Shown in pieces: positions 24,052 through 32,455 of a DNA stretch of 64,000 bases. The DNA is from Sphingomonas sp. C3-2 (GTDB lineage: Bacteria > Pseudomonadota > Alphaproteobacteria > Sphingomonadales > Sphingomonadaceae). Within the stretch, counting starts at the first letter, position 1. The number at the start of each line of letters is the position of its first letter. The notes under the pieces are model-generated. The model ran no database searches. It had not been told where the DNA came from and saw only the letters and a program-made list of their open reading frames with translations. Made by a program: the position numbers and the translations under genes. The DNA lies in contig NZ_CP130322.1 of NCBI RefSeq assembly GCF_033025475.1, positions 1,054,001-1,118,000 of the forward strand, given 5' to 3'.

Positions 24052-25301
24052 TGGGGGACTCCGGAAGTCGGGGCATCGGGTGCCGGCAGGCCAGCCCCAA
24101 GACCAGCCAGCGTGATGGGGACGTTCTGCATCTGCATGCGGGGCACATCGCCGCCTTCGACCGGCGGCAAGTTCTCGAGGGATCGGACCTCGTTGATGGT
24201 CATGACGCCGTTGGTCAGCATCTGCTGGTAGAAGGAGGCCCGGGCCGCGCTATCGCCGCGCAGCAGGCCTTCCAGGTTGAACTCGATGGTGATGCCGGCC
24301 AGCCGGTCGGCAACCGACAGGAGCTGCTTTTCCAGCGCCTGCTCGATGCGTTTCAGGCGGCGGCGCAGCGTGAACTTCTGGAATCCCAGCGTCTGCTGCT
24401 CGAGACCGGTGCCCCAGCTGGTGGTTTTCTCGGTGTGCCCAACCATGAATGGCGGCACGCCGAAGAACCGGCAGACCTCCTCGACCGAGAAGGCCCGGCT
24501 CTGCAGCATCTGGGCATCTTCCGGGCTGATCGAGAGCTGGACCCAGTCCATCCCGCGATCGAGCAGCATCGGCCGTCCGGCGTTGATCGCGCCGGCAAAT
24601 TTCTCCTGCAGCAGTTCCTCGGCAAGCCGGCGCTGGTCGATCGTCAGCGTATCGTCGGTCTTCAGTAGGCCCGAAGGCCGAACCCCGTTGCGGAAGGTAT
24701 CGCCCGAGGCCCGCTCGATCGCCTGGGCCAGCCCGAACGACTGCCGCCCGGCGCTGAGCGTCGAAAGACCGCCGAGCGGATTGCCGCCAAAGCCACGAAT
24801 ATGCAGCACCCGGTCCTGGCCGACGACATGGCGAACGCCCTGGTCGACCCATTCATACTCCAGCGCACCGTCATCGCGGCGGCGCACGGCCATCAGCTCC
24901 GGGTTGATCGGCACCCCGAGCGCAATCACCCGGCCGTTGCCGGCCCGGATCACCTCGGCATAGGCATTGCCGTGCAGCTCGACGCTGGCGCAGATGAACT
25001 CCCAGAAATCGAGCGCGGTCTGGTCGGCATTCGGGCTGTCATGCAGGATCCGGTACAGCGGATGGTCGTCCGCTACGGTCCGTGCGCCGTTCCGGGTACG
25101 ATAAACAACCAGCGGCAGCGAGGCGATCGTGCCGGCCAGCAGATTGACGCAGGCCCAGGCGGCAGCCAGCCCCAAGACAGAGGTAGTGCTGACGATTTCG
25201 CCGCTGGCGCTCGGCCGCGCGCCCATCTCCCGGTAGAGGAACGGGTCGGTGAGGCCGATCGAGCGGGCCAGGTAGCTGACCGCCTTTTGCAGCAGGTTCA
25301 C
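24048..25301 (-). CDS. portal protein
   Basis: 417 residues, HK97-type. Recognisable segments include SPNADQTALDFWEF, the NAYAEVIR strand, and FGVPPFMVGHTEKTTSWGTG near residue 290. It forms the dodecameric DNA gate at one capsid vertex. The last bases overlap the protease gene and the first overlap the terminase stop, so head genes are translated in series. Confidence 0.92.
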   Translation of the reverse strand: MNLLQKAVSYLARSIGLTDPFLYREMGARPSASGEIVSTTSVLGLAAAWACVNLLAGTIASLPLVVYRTRNGARTVADDHPLYRILHDSPNADQTALDFWEFICASVELHGNAYAEVIRAGNGRVIALGVPINPELMAVRRRDDGALEYEWVDQGVRHVVGQDRVLHIRGFGGNPLGGLSTLSAGRQSFGLAQAIERASGDTFRNGVRPSGLLKTDDTLTIDQRRLAEELLQEKFAGAINAGRPMLLDRGMDWVQLSISPEDAQMLQSRAFSVEEVCRFFGVPPFMVGHTEKTTSWGTGLEQQTLGFQKFTLRRRLKRIEQALEKQLLSVADRLAGITIEFNLEGLLRGDSAARASFYQQMLTNGVMTINEVRSLENLPPVEGGDVPRMQMQNVPITLAGLGAGLPAPDAPTSGVPQ

Positions 25302-27151
25302 GCGGCGAGGCTCTTCAGCCAGTCGTCGATCGTGCCGCCGGTGTCACTGGACATTGCCGCTCCTACCGCCATGCACAGCGCGACGGCTGCGTCGATCTTG
25401 TTCAGGGCCCTCTGCTTGGAGAGCCAGTAATTGTCCCAGCGGTCGGTCTCGATGACCGCCGACATGATCGCCGAGACCAGCACCGGGTTGCGCTTCAGCC
25501 GGATCCGGCCCTCGAGCATCATCTCTTCAAGCTGGCGGACCGATCCCGGCATCCACAGGCCCTGGGGCTCGCGGTCCTGCGATTTGGCGGCCAGTTTCAT
25601 GGCATCGGTCGGCTTGCCGCGCTTGGTGCCGCCCTGCGGATGCTCGACGAACTCCATGTCGAGGCCGAGTTCTGCAATGTCCTCTTCCAGCCGCCGGAAA
25701 GCGTAGCGGTCGTAGGCGACCATCTGGACGTCGTAGTCCCGATCGTATTCGGCCAGCGCCTGGGCAACGTGCCGGAAATTGATGTTTTCACCCTGCGGCG
25801 CCTGCAGGAATCCTTGGCGTACCCAGACGTCGTAGGGCTGCTTGTCGCGCAGGGTGCGCGCCTGCAGCGTATCTCCCGGTGTCCAGGCCTCGATCCACGC
25901 ATCGAAACAGGGCTTGCCGTCCTTCTCGCCAGTCCGCTGCACGGCCGCGAGCGCGGTAATGTCGCGGTTCTGGCTGAGATCGAGCCCGAGCCAGACCTTG
26001 GCGCCGGGCTTCGGTTCGAAATCGGCCAGCAGCGGCTCGAGCGTTGCCCGGGTCATCCAGGCGGTCTCGGCGTCGGTCCAGACGCAGAAATGCAGCCGCA
26101 GGATGCCGTTCAGCTGGCCGGGAATCGACCGGGCCTGCGCCACCACCTCGGCGAGATATTCCTCCGTAATGGTCACGCCCAGTAGCGGGTTCGCCTTGAT
26201 CCAGCAGCCGGGGTCAGTGAGCGGGTCGTCGCCTTCGTCGAGCGCGCAGACGTAACTGAAGGTGGTGTCGTCGATGATTTCGCCGAGATAGGTCGGGTCG
26301 GTCAGCGCATCGATGTTGCCGGCCGCGACCTTCACGGCGTGCTCATGCTCTTCCCAAGCCACCGAATTGCGATCGGAGCCCGAGTTGGTGATCATGAACA
26401 GCAGCGGTTCGCGCCGGAACTTGAAGCCGCGTTCCAGCATCTCGATGATCGAGCGATCTGGCAGCTCATGGATCTCGTCGGCCAGCACGAAATAGGGTCG
26501 TGGTCCCGAGCCCGTCTTGCCGGTGTCCCGCGAAACCGGGCGGAAGAACGAGCCCGACGCGTGATGCGCGATGTTGAATTCGCGGCCCGGACCGCCGGAA
26601 AACTCCAGCCGCCGCGCCAATGCCGGCGACTGGCGGACCATCTTCACCGCGTCGGCGAAGAGAATGCCAGCCTGCTCGCGCTTGGCGGCCGCCGCATAAA
26701 TCTGGGCGCCGGCTTCACCGGCCGCCGTCATTCCGAACAGACCGATGCCGCCCGCGACCGGTGATTTGCCGTTACCCTTGCCCTGTTCGATGTAGGCCCG
26801 GCGGAAGCGCCTGCGGCCATCAGCGCGTTTCCAGCCGAACAGGCTGCCGATGATGAAGGCCTGGCTCGGCTCCAGCCGGAACGGCTGACCCTCGAACTGG
26901 CCCTCCGAGAGTTTGAGTACCTCCTCGAAGAACCCGAAGGCGTGGTTTGCAGCCTCGAGATCGAACCGGATCCCGTCGGAGCGCTTGAGGTCGTCGAGGT
27001 GTCTGCGACAGGCATTGCGCACGTGCGGCCCGGCAATGATCTCCCCGGCAACAACCGCGCGGGCGTAGTCGGTCGTCCGGTCAGCTGAAGAAGCGGTCGG
27101 CGGGGTCGGCGCCTTCCGACGTCGCCTCGGCTGAGATCCTGCTTCTGGCAC
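25298..27151 (-). CDS. terminase large subunit
   Basis: 617 residues. The packaging ATPase has its Walker A in EQGKGNGKS (Lys about 129) and Walker B in YFVLADEIHEL (about 225). The C-terminal nuclease region contains KVWLGLDLSQNRD (about 380) with the expected Asp. It cuts and pumps phage DNA into proheads. The annotated ATG overlaps the small subunit by 71 bases; a later start is possible because the first 30 residues are basic and low-complexity. Confidence 0.92.
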   Translation of the reverse strand: MPEAGSQPRRRRKAPTPPTASSADRTTDYARAVVAGEIIAGPHVRNACRRHLDDLKRSDGIRFDLEAANHAFGFFEEVLKLSEGQFEGQPFRLEPSQAFIIGSLFGWKRADGRRRFRRAYIEQGKGNGKSPVAGGIGLFGMTAAGEAGAQIYAAAAKREQAGILFADAVKMVRQSPALARRLEFSGGPGREFNIAHHASGSFFRPVSRDTGKTGSGPRPYFVLADEIHELPDRSIIEMLERGFKFRREPLLFMITNSGSDRNSVAWEEHEHAVKVAAGNIDALTDPTYLGEIIDDTTFSYVCALDEGDDPLTDPGCWIKANPLLGVTITEEYLAEVVAQARSIPGQLNGILRLHFCVWTDAETAWMTRATLEPLLADFEPKPGAKVWLGLDLSQNRDITALAAVQRTGEKDGKPCFDAWIEAWTPGDTLQARTLRDKQPYDVWVRQGFLQAPQGENINFRHVAQALAEYDRDYDVQMVAYDRYAFRRLEEDIAELGLDMEFVEHPQGGTKRGKPTDAMKLAAKSQDREPQGLWMPGSVRQLEEMMLEGRIRLKRNPVLVSAIMSAVIETDRWDNYWLSKQRALNKIDAAVALCMAVGAAMSSDTGGTIDDWLKSLAA

Positions 27152-27563
27152 TGGGCGTCATCCCGAATTCTGCAGCGTAACGCATCATGTCCGCAGCGGC
27201 CTTGTTGGCGGTACCAACCAGCGGGTTCTGGATGGCGTTGCCGTTGGAGGTCTTAATCATGAGACCGCCGGTCAGCTGGTCCTTCTCGGCCATCTTCGCG
27301 ATTGCGCGCTCGGCCTGGACCCAGCGGCCATAGGCCTGGGCGTAGGCAGCGAGGGCCGCGCGATCGACCTCGGACAAGAGGCCGATCCGGTGCAGCCAAT
27401 GCGCCACGCGGTTCCACTCCTCGAGCGCGTCGGCAGTCAGGTGGGGCGGCGGGGCCGGCAGTGCCGGGATTGTCTTTGCCTCTTTCCGATTGAGTGGCCG
27501 CTTGCCGCGGTTGCCCTCGATCAGCTTGAGATGGGTCGGTTTGGGCTTGGTGCCGGGTTTCAC
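27081..27563 (-). CDS. terminase small subunit, P27 family
   Basis: 160 residues from a GTG start. The N-terminus GTKPKPTHLKLIEGN and the SARSRISA segment near the end are typical of the P27 family. It recognises the packaging site and loads the large subunit. The nuclease gene at 27582 diverges from it with only 18 bases between starts. Confidence 0.88.
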   Translation of the reverse strand: MKPGTKPKPTHLKLIEGNRGKRPLNRKEAKTIPALPAPPPHLTADALEEWNRVAHWLHRIGLLSEVDRAALAAYAQAYGRWVQAERAIAKMAEKDQLTGGLMIKTSNGNAIQNPLVGTANKAAADMMRYAAEFGMTPSARSRISAEATSEGADPADRFFS

Positions 27564-27581
27564 TGGGGCGGTCCTTCAACT

Positions 27582-28061
27582 ATGTCTTGTGACCAGCCTG
27601 CTCCCACCACCAACACCAGGGTCACGACGATTTTCAGTTTTCTGCTGTTTGCTGCTGCGGCCGTCGCGCCCTCCGGAGAAACCTTCACCTGCACGCCGAC
27701 CCGGGTGTGGGACGGCGATGGGCCAATCTGGTGCGCAGAGGGTCCGCGCATCCGCCTGTCCGGCATCGCTGCGCGCGAGATGGACGGCAGCTGCCGGCCC
27801 GGGCAACCATGCCCCGACGTGCCCGCAGAGCAGGCCCGCGATGCGTTGGTCAACCTGGTCGGGCGCCCCGTCGGTGTTTCCCGGGAGGGGCACATCCTGG
27901 TCGAAGGTCCCGCCATGACCTGCCGTTCCGAGGGCAATGCCGGTGGCGCCCGGACGGCGGCCTGGTGCGTGTCACCGCGGTCCGGCGACCTGTCCTGTGC
28001 GATGGTCAGGGGCGGCTGGGCCCTGCGGTGGGATCGGTATTGGCGCAATCATCGCTGCTGA
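27582..28061 (+). CDS. thermonuclease-like (SNase-fold) secreted protein
   Basis: 159 residues on the strand opposite to the late operon. A short basic N-terminus followed by FSFLLFAAAAVA suggests a signal peptide. The mature part starts with TFTCTPTRVWDGDGPIWC and IRLSGIAAREMDG, resembling the SNase fold (DGDG and RLxGIxAxE), with six or more Cys that may form disulfides. The family cleaves nucleic acid with calcium. Orientation and position between terminase and an Excalibur gene suggest a cargo gene. Whether all catalytic residues are present is uncertain. Confidence 0.7.
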   Translation: MSCDQPAPTTNTRVTTIFSFLLFAAAAVAPSGETFTCTPTRVWDGDGPIWCAEGPRIRLSGIAAREMDGSCRPGQPCPDVPAEQARDALVNLVGRPVGVSREGHILVEGPAMTCRSEGNAGGARTAAWCVSPRSGDLSCAMVRGGWALRWDRYWRNHRC

Positions 28062-28081
28062 TACGCGCAGACGAATCTGGT

Positions 28082-28423
28082 TTATCGATAAGGTTCGCAG
28101 GCGATGCCATCGCCATCGCCATCCATACCTTCCCGATATCCCGGCTGCCCCCTATAGATTGGCGCGACACCGGCCGCGCGTGCATCGTCACAGCCGGCGT
28201 AATAGGCTGATTGCTCTATGGCGGCGATTTCCTCAGGTGTTTTGCTGAGGTTAGACCATAGGCTTTCCACCATGGGAGCGCCCTGCCAAGCGGCTACGCC
28301 AGCAAAAAGGCTGAGGCCAAGAACCTGCGCGCCAAAACTCCCTTTCGAAGGCTTTCGCCTTTGGTATCGACGCGGTCCGTTTGGCCGACGTCGGGAATTG
28401 TAGTGGTGACGCTGCATGAACAT
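28082..28423 (-). CDS. Excalibur calcium-binding domain protein
   Basis: 113 residues. A basic N-terminus and one hydrophobic segment (about residues 35-50) lead to a C-terminal Excalibur motif, with YYAGCDDARAAG and the closing DGDGDGIACEPYR. The domain binds calcium and is often next to, or fused with, SNase-type nucleases. Here it converges on exactly such a gene. The start is uncertain: ATG 28423 or 28417 lacks a clear ribosome site, and an upstream ATG at 28504 would overlap the methyltransferase gene. Confidence 0.65.
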   Translation of the reverse strand: MFMQRHHYNSRRRPNGPRRYQRRKPSKGSFGAQVLGLSLFAGVAAWQGAPMVESLWSNLSKTPEEIAAIEQSAYYAGCDDARAAGVAPIYRGQPGYREGMDGDGDGIACEPYR

Positions 28424-28460
28424 GGCGTAGCAGTGAAAAATTAGCGGTTTCTTATCCGCT

Positions 28461-29702
28461 TTACCTTTGCTGCTCACCGATTTCATCGAAAGTCCGGCCA
28501 TCACCCTCGAGGGTCGCGGCCTGGCCGGTGAAATCCTGCCAGCGCTTGATGGTCACGTCGACATAGGCCGGGTTGAGCTCGATCGCGTGGACCGAACGAC
28601 CAGTCATTTCGCCGGCAATGATCGTGGTGCCCGAGCCTGAGAACGGCTCGTAGACCGCCTGGCCCGGGCTGGAATTGTTCTCAATCGGGCGCTTCATGCA
28701 CTCGACCGGCTTCTGGGTCCCATGACCCGTCTCGTTCTTCTTGGGTTTGGCGATATGCCAGACGGTCGTCTGCTTGCGGTCGCCGGACCAGTGGCCCTTG
28801 GCGCCCTTCTTCACGGCATACCAGCAGGGCTCATGCTCCCAATGGTAGTCGCCGCGCGAGAGGACCAGCTGGCCCTTGTCCCAGATGATCTGGGAGCGAA
28901 GCTGGAAGCCGCTGGCAGCAAGGCTGTCGCCGACCACGCCGGCGAACAGACCGGCGTGCCAGACATAGGCAACGTCGCCAGGAAACAGGGCCCAGGCTTC
29001 GCGCCAGTCGGCCTTGTCGTCGTTCAGCACCTTGCCCTTGGCCGAGCCGCTGGCAGCAACGCCTGCTTGCTCCCGCCATGCCGGATCATATTCCACGCCG
29101 TAGGGCGGATCAGTCACCATCAGGTGGGGCGCAATGCCGTTCAGCACTTTGGCGACGGTGTCGGCATCAGTGCTGTCGCCGCAGACCAGCCGGTGCTTGC
29201 CAAGCAGCCAGACATCACCGGGGGAACTCACCGGAATTTCCGGAGGGTTGGGAATCTCATCCGGATCGGTCAGGCCCTCGGTCTTCTCGGCCAGCAGCTT
29301 CGAGAGCTCATCGTCCGAAAAGCCGGTCAACATCAGGTCGAAATCGAAGCCCTGCAGGTCGCCGAGTTCGACCGCGAGCAGCTCAAGGTCCCAGCCGGCG
29401 TTCAGCGCCAGCTTGTTGTCCGCGATGACGTAGGCCTTCTTCTGGGCCTCGCTCCAGCCCTTGGCGACCATTGTCGGGATCTGCGTCAGGCCCAGCTTGC
29501 GCGCCGCCAGCAGCCGGCCGTGACCGGCGATCAGGCCGCCGTCTTCGTCGACCAGCACGGGGTTGGTCCAGCCCCATTCCTGGATCGAGGCCGCGATCTG
29601 TGCGACCTGCTCATCGGAGTGCGTGCGGGAATTGCGCGCGTAGGGCGTGATTTTCTCTATCGGCCAGAACTCGCTGCTCTGGGCCGGCCATTCCTGCGAC
29701 AT
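28461..29702 (-). CDS. phage DNA methyltransferase with ParB-like N-terminal domain
   Basis: 413 residues. Residues about 10-110 look like a ParB/sulfiredoxin-type nuclease domain (RNSRTHSDEQV, LIAGHGRLLAA). DPPYGV at residue 198 precedes FSGSGTT at about 354, so it is a beta-type amino-methyltransferase. ATG 29702 has GAGGA six bases upstream, preferred over the longer TTG frame. Orphan methylases of this build are common in prophages and may protect phage DNA from restriction. No cognate nuclease is next to it, apart from the HNH gene about 0.5 kb upstream. Confidence 0.88.
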   Translation of the reverse strand: MSQEWPAQSSEFWPIEKITPYARNSRTHSDEQVAQIAASIQEWGWTNPVLVDEDGGLIAGHGRLLAARKLGLTQIPTMVAKGWSEAQKKAYVIADNKLALNAGWDLELLAVELGDLQGFDFDLMLTGFSDDELSKLLAEKTEGLTDPDEIPNPPEIPVSSPGDVWLLGKHRLVCGDSTDADTVAKVLNGIAPHLMVTDPPYGVEYDPAWREQAGVAASGSAKGKVLNDDKADWREAWALFPGDVAYVWHAGLFAGVVGDSLAASGFQLRSQIIWDKGQLVLSRGDYHWEHEPCWYAVKKGAKGHWSGDRKQTTVWHIAKPKKNETGHGTQKPVECMKRPIENNSSPGQAVYEPFSGSGTTIIAGEMTGRSVHAIELNPAYVDVTIKRWQDFTGQAATLEGDGRTFDEIGEQQR

Positions 29703-29848
29703 GGGCTTCCTCAAAAGGGAGTAAGCCGCGCCAGCTTGTGGCTCGCGGCGCTTGATCGAATTGACGGGTGAAAGCTAAAAGCGGGCTGCTGAGCTGCAGC
29801 ACGAAGCTTCAGTTCGCCGTAACAACTTCAAGGGAAGAGAATTATCTA

Positions 29849-30037
29849 ATGGCGCATGGTGGCCCGAAGCCAGTTGACGTTCTGATGGCTGAACTTGGTT
29901 TTTTGAATGAGTATCTTCTGGAACTGGCTGAAAACTTTCGTGCGGCAGGCAAAGCCGAAGATGCCGAAATCGCTGAGGGCTGGGCCTCACTGCCAATCGA
30001 GGCGTCGGAGAAAATCGACGATCTTCTAAATCGGTGA
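29849..30037 (+). CDS. small opposite-strand prophage gene, unknown
   Basis: 62 residues, acidic and mostly helical, ending IDDLLNR. ATG follows AGGGAAGAG by about eight bases. It lies on the plus strand between the methyltransferase and HNH genes, against the direction of the late operon. Not recognised. Length, helicity and the ending resemble the neighbouring small gene at 30455, but similarity is weak. It could be an independently expressed lysogen gene. Confidence 0.45.
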   Translation: MAHGGPKPVDVLMAELGFLNEYLLELAENFRAAGKAEDAEIAEGWASLPIEASEKIDDLLNR

Positions 30038-30166
30038 AATCCTGGGGTGTCGATCAAAGAGGTTGGTCTTCACCCCCGGTCGTTAACTCGCGGGCGTGAA
30101 AAGTTTGGGCCAGGCGCGGTTTCCCCTCCCGAACCCCCAGAGTTTCGACCTCCCCCCCCGGGTGGA

Positions 30167-30433
30167 TCAGCTGATCGGCCAGCCATCCGGGCCAGTCCCG
30201 ACCGTTCTGCGCAACCCGAACTGCTCGGCCGTGCGGGCCTGGTGGCACTCGGCGCAAAGGCAGCGGATATTGCTGTCCTCGTCCGATCCGCCACGGGCTA
30301 ACGGCACAATGTGGTCAGGTACGCTCGCCTCGCGGACAATCCCGGCGGATGCGCAATCCCGGCAAAGAGGCTCTGCCGCTAATCGGCGCAATCGCTGGAC
30401 AACAGCCCGGCGACCTCGCAGTCTATTTTCCAT
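30167..30433 (-). CDS. HNH endonuclease
   Basis: 88 residues. Zinc-binding CRDC (near residue 24) and CAEC (near residue 59) bracket the DHIVPLARGG motif, and the SNIRCLCAECH segment completes the HNH finger. Such small HNH proteins next to terminase genes assist DNA packaging in many HK97-like phages, although here four genes lie between. The region downstream is very C-rich (30120-30170). Confidence 0.85.
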   Translation of the reverse strand: MENRLRGRRAVVQRLRRLAAEPLCRDCASAGIVREASVPDHIVPLARGGSDEDSNIRCLCAECHQARTAEQFGLRRTVGTGPDGWPIS

Positions 30434-30454
30434 TCAACACCGTGGGAGATGGCA

Positions 30455-30643
30455 ATGTCCGACGACTTCGAGAAGGTCATGGCGCAAATCGGAGCGCTGA
30501 GTGTCAGGATTAACAAGATCGCAGATGAAGAAGCCCGGTCGGCTCTGGTGAACGGGTGGGCAGCGCAAGGCGGCCTAATGCAGCAGAAACAAGTGCTGAT
30601 CAGACAAGTGGACGAATTACTCGACAAACTCCTGAACCAGTGA
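30455..30643 (+). CDS. small opposite-strand prophage gene, unknown
   Basis: 62 residues, helical, starting MSDDFEKVMAQIG and ending LLDKLLNQ. The ATG at 30455 has GGGAGA about seven bases upstream. Its start lies only 21 bases from the divergent HNH start, so its promoter must lie inside the HNH gene. Not recognised. A stem-loop follows at 30658. Confidence 0.5.
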   Translation: MSDDFEKVMAQIGALSVRINKIADEEARSALVNGWAAQGGLMQQKQVLIRQVDELLDKLLNQ

Positions 30644-30657
30644 TCCCAACGAGAAAC

Positions 30658-30682
30658 GCCCGGAAGCTGGTGGGCTCCGGGC
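30658..30682 (+). terminator. stem-loop after the small plus-strand gene
   Basis: GCCCGGA pairs with TCCGGGC around an 11-base loop, 14 bases after the stop at 30643. There is no T run, so it may be a weak terminator. The rest of 30683-30803 is AT-rich and holds no gene that I can see. Confidence 0.45.
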
Positions 30683-30803
30683 GCAGTTCTGAATTCTCGA
30701 ATTTCGGAACACTATGCCAGATGCAAAGTCCCGTCAACAGTAAATCGAAAAATACTTCAATAGATTCAGTTTGTTAGTTCATTCGGCAGGCAAGTGAATC
30801 TGA

Positions 30804-31376
30804 TCACGAACTGTCCTTCCGGACCCGGTACAGCCGGCACAATGCATCCAGACCATGGCAGAGGTTGCGCAGATCGGCTGGCGACCACCGCAAGGCCTCG
30901 GCATCGTGGCGCACTACGGCATGGACCAGGACGCTGGGCTTGCGCCCGACAGCACCGGGTGCGTCACTGTCCGCCGTGCGCAGCATCAGGATTGCAGCTG
31001 CAGCCTGCCTGCGAACCTTTCGGATCAACTCCGGATCATGATCCGGCGCACTGCCACCGAAGATCCCCTCGTTGATCAGAAGGGCCGTGACCGATCGCGG
31101 CTGGTCCATGGGCAAGCCCATGACCGCGCGGTTACGGGCCATGACCTCGCCGTAGATCTGACCGGCAGCATACTGGGCGGCATCGATGAGCCCGGCAAAT
31201 GCCAACCGGCCCAGTGCGGTTCCCAGACGATCATCCTTCGCCTGGGCCGGTGTGACACCGTAATGTCGCTGCCGGGCCTCCAGCACCGTGGCCATGACAT
31301 CACGCTGGCTTTCCTCGCGTGGGCGTTTGCCACAGGCCAACCGTCGCCCCGCCTTCCGTTTACGGCCGCGTGCCAT
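30804..31376 (-). CDS. unrecognised protein at the end of the early operon
   Basis: 190 residues with a very basic N-terminus (MARGRKRKAGRR). The middle is helical. No known motif. It is the last gene of the early minus-strand block before the packaging genes, where late-transcription activators or antiterminators are often encoded. That role is only inferred from position and from the basic, nucleic-acid-binding look. It overlaps the preceding 62-residue gene by 17 bases. Confidence 0.6.
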   Translation of the reverse strand: MARGRKRKAGRRLACGKRPREESQRDVMATVLEARQRHYGVTPAQAKDDRLGTALGRLAFAGLIDAAQYAAGQIYGEVMARNRAVMGLPMDQPRSVTALLINEGIFGGSAPDHDPELIRKVRRQAAAAILMLRTADSDAPGAVGRKPSVLVHAVVRHDAEALRWSPADLRNLCHGLDALCRLYRVRKDSS

Positions 31377-31548
31377 GGGCGCCTCCGTAGAGCCGTTCGC
31401 CGATCGCCCGGATCGCCTCGCGCTCAAGGGTAGTGAGCCGCTGGTCACTGACCGACACCGCGAAGATGCCACTGCGCCATCCGTCGCGGCGCAGCTGCTC
31501 ACCATCGCGCTGCCCGGCATGGCCGTAGATTGTCGAGATCATGCTCAT
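31360..31548 (-). CDS. small phage protein, unknown
   Basis: 62 residues, MSMISTIYGH to GGAHGTRP. The ATG overlaps the TGA of the DUF6378-like gene and its end overlaps the next gene, so it is embedded in a chain of coupled genes. A helical segment (TTLEREAIRAIGERLYG) dominates the second half. No family recognised. Confidence 0.55.
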   Translation of the reverse strand: MSMISTIYGHAGQRDGEQLRRDGWRSGIFAVSVSDQRLTTLEREAIRAIGERLYGGAHGTRP

Positions 31549-31802
31549 CAGCCGATCTCCCGCAGCAGCGCGGCATAACCGATGACATCGATGACGCTGT
31601 CGGCATGGCGGGGGTCGTAGGTGAGCCGGGTGAGCTTGAGGTCGATCATGCACAGCGCGACCTGGGCCGGGCTCACCGGCATATCGAGGGTGATCGACCA
31701 GCGCGCCGCAATGGCTTTGAACTGGTCGGTGGGATCGCCGTAATCGTCGCGGCGTTCTTCCAGCACCTTGGCGGTGTGGCCGAGAATGGACCAGCTGGTC
31801 AT
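31548..31802 (-). CDS. DUF6378-like phage protein
   Basis: 84 residues. RRDDYGDPTDQF, MIDLKLTRL and the DSVIDVIGYAALL ending match the pattern of DUF6378 proteins found in phage early regions. These recall all-alpha nucleotide pyrophosphohydrolases. ATG 31802 overlaps the RuvC-like gene stop. A role in nucleotide metabolism is possible but unproven. Confidence 0.7.
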   Translation of the reverse strand: MTSWSILGHTAKVLEERRDDYGDPTDQFKAIAARWSITLDMPVSPAQVALCMIDLKLTRLTYDPRHADSVIDVIGYAALLREIG

Positions 31803-32338
31803 CGCACACCTCCACGGGTCGCGATGGCCCAGCACAGGATGGCGATGGCATCGGCCTCGTTGTCATCGAACGGGGAGAACCCAACCTTGCGGACAGCATC
31901 GATGACCGTCGCCTTGTCGGCATTGCCCTTGCCGGTGATGAACCGCTTGATCGTGCCGACGGGCACGCCCTGGTAGGCGACCAGGTGTTCCTCGCACCAG
32001 GCGGTCAGCACACCCAGCAGGCCGCCATAGACATGCGCGGCATCGGTGCCGACATGACGGCGCACTTCCTCGAAGTAGATCGCCTCGATCGGCCCAGCAT
32101 CGATGTCGAGCTGTTCGAGCCAGCGGCGGAAGCGCAGGAACCGCATCCCGCCGCCGTCAAAGCGGGTGTGCTTGAACGACACGGTGCCGCTCGAGATGAA
32201 GTCGTCGCCTGTCCGCAGCGCCCAGCCAGTGCTGGTGCCAAGGTCCAGGGCCAACATCGCTCCCCGCATGATTGTGGGCCGCACAGGGACCGGCGGGGTT
32301 GCGCTGCGCACTGGCGCAGGCAGAGTCAGGATATCCAT
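31799..32338 (-). CDS. RuvC-like Holliday-junction resolvase
   Basis: 179 residues. LALDLGTSTGWAL (about residues 29-41) gives the first catalytic Asp of the RuvC/RNase H fold, IYFEEVRRH supplies the Glu, and FDDNEADAIAI near the end supplies the last acidic pair. The fold cuts branched recombination or replication intermediates before packaging. ATG 32338 is preceded by GGAG at seven bases. It sits in the early replication block. Confidence 0.8.
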   Translation of the reverse strand: MDILTLPAPVRSATPPVPVRPTIMRGAMLALDLGTSTGWALRTGDDFISSGTVSFKHTRFDGGGMRFLRFRRWLEQLDIDAGPIEAIYFEEVRRHVGTDAAHVYGGLLGVLTAWCEEHLVAYQGVPVGTIKRFITGKGNADKATVIDAVRKVGFSPFDDNEADAIAILCWAIATRGGVR

Positions 32339-32455
32339 GATGATTCTCCAATGGGGATTGGTCGTGGTGCGGACGGCGGCGGTTTTTGTGCTTGGCGGTA
32401 CGGACCACCGTCGTCCGGTCTTGGGGGGATGGGTTTCAGGACACCGGCGCCTCCA

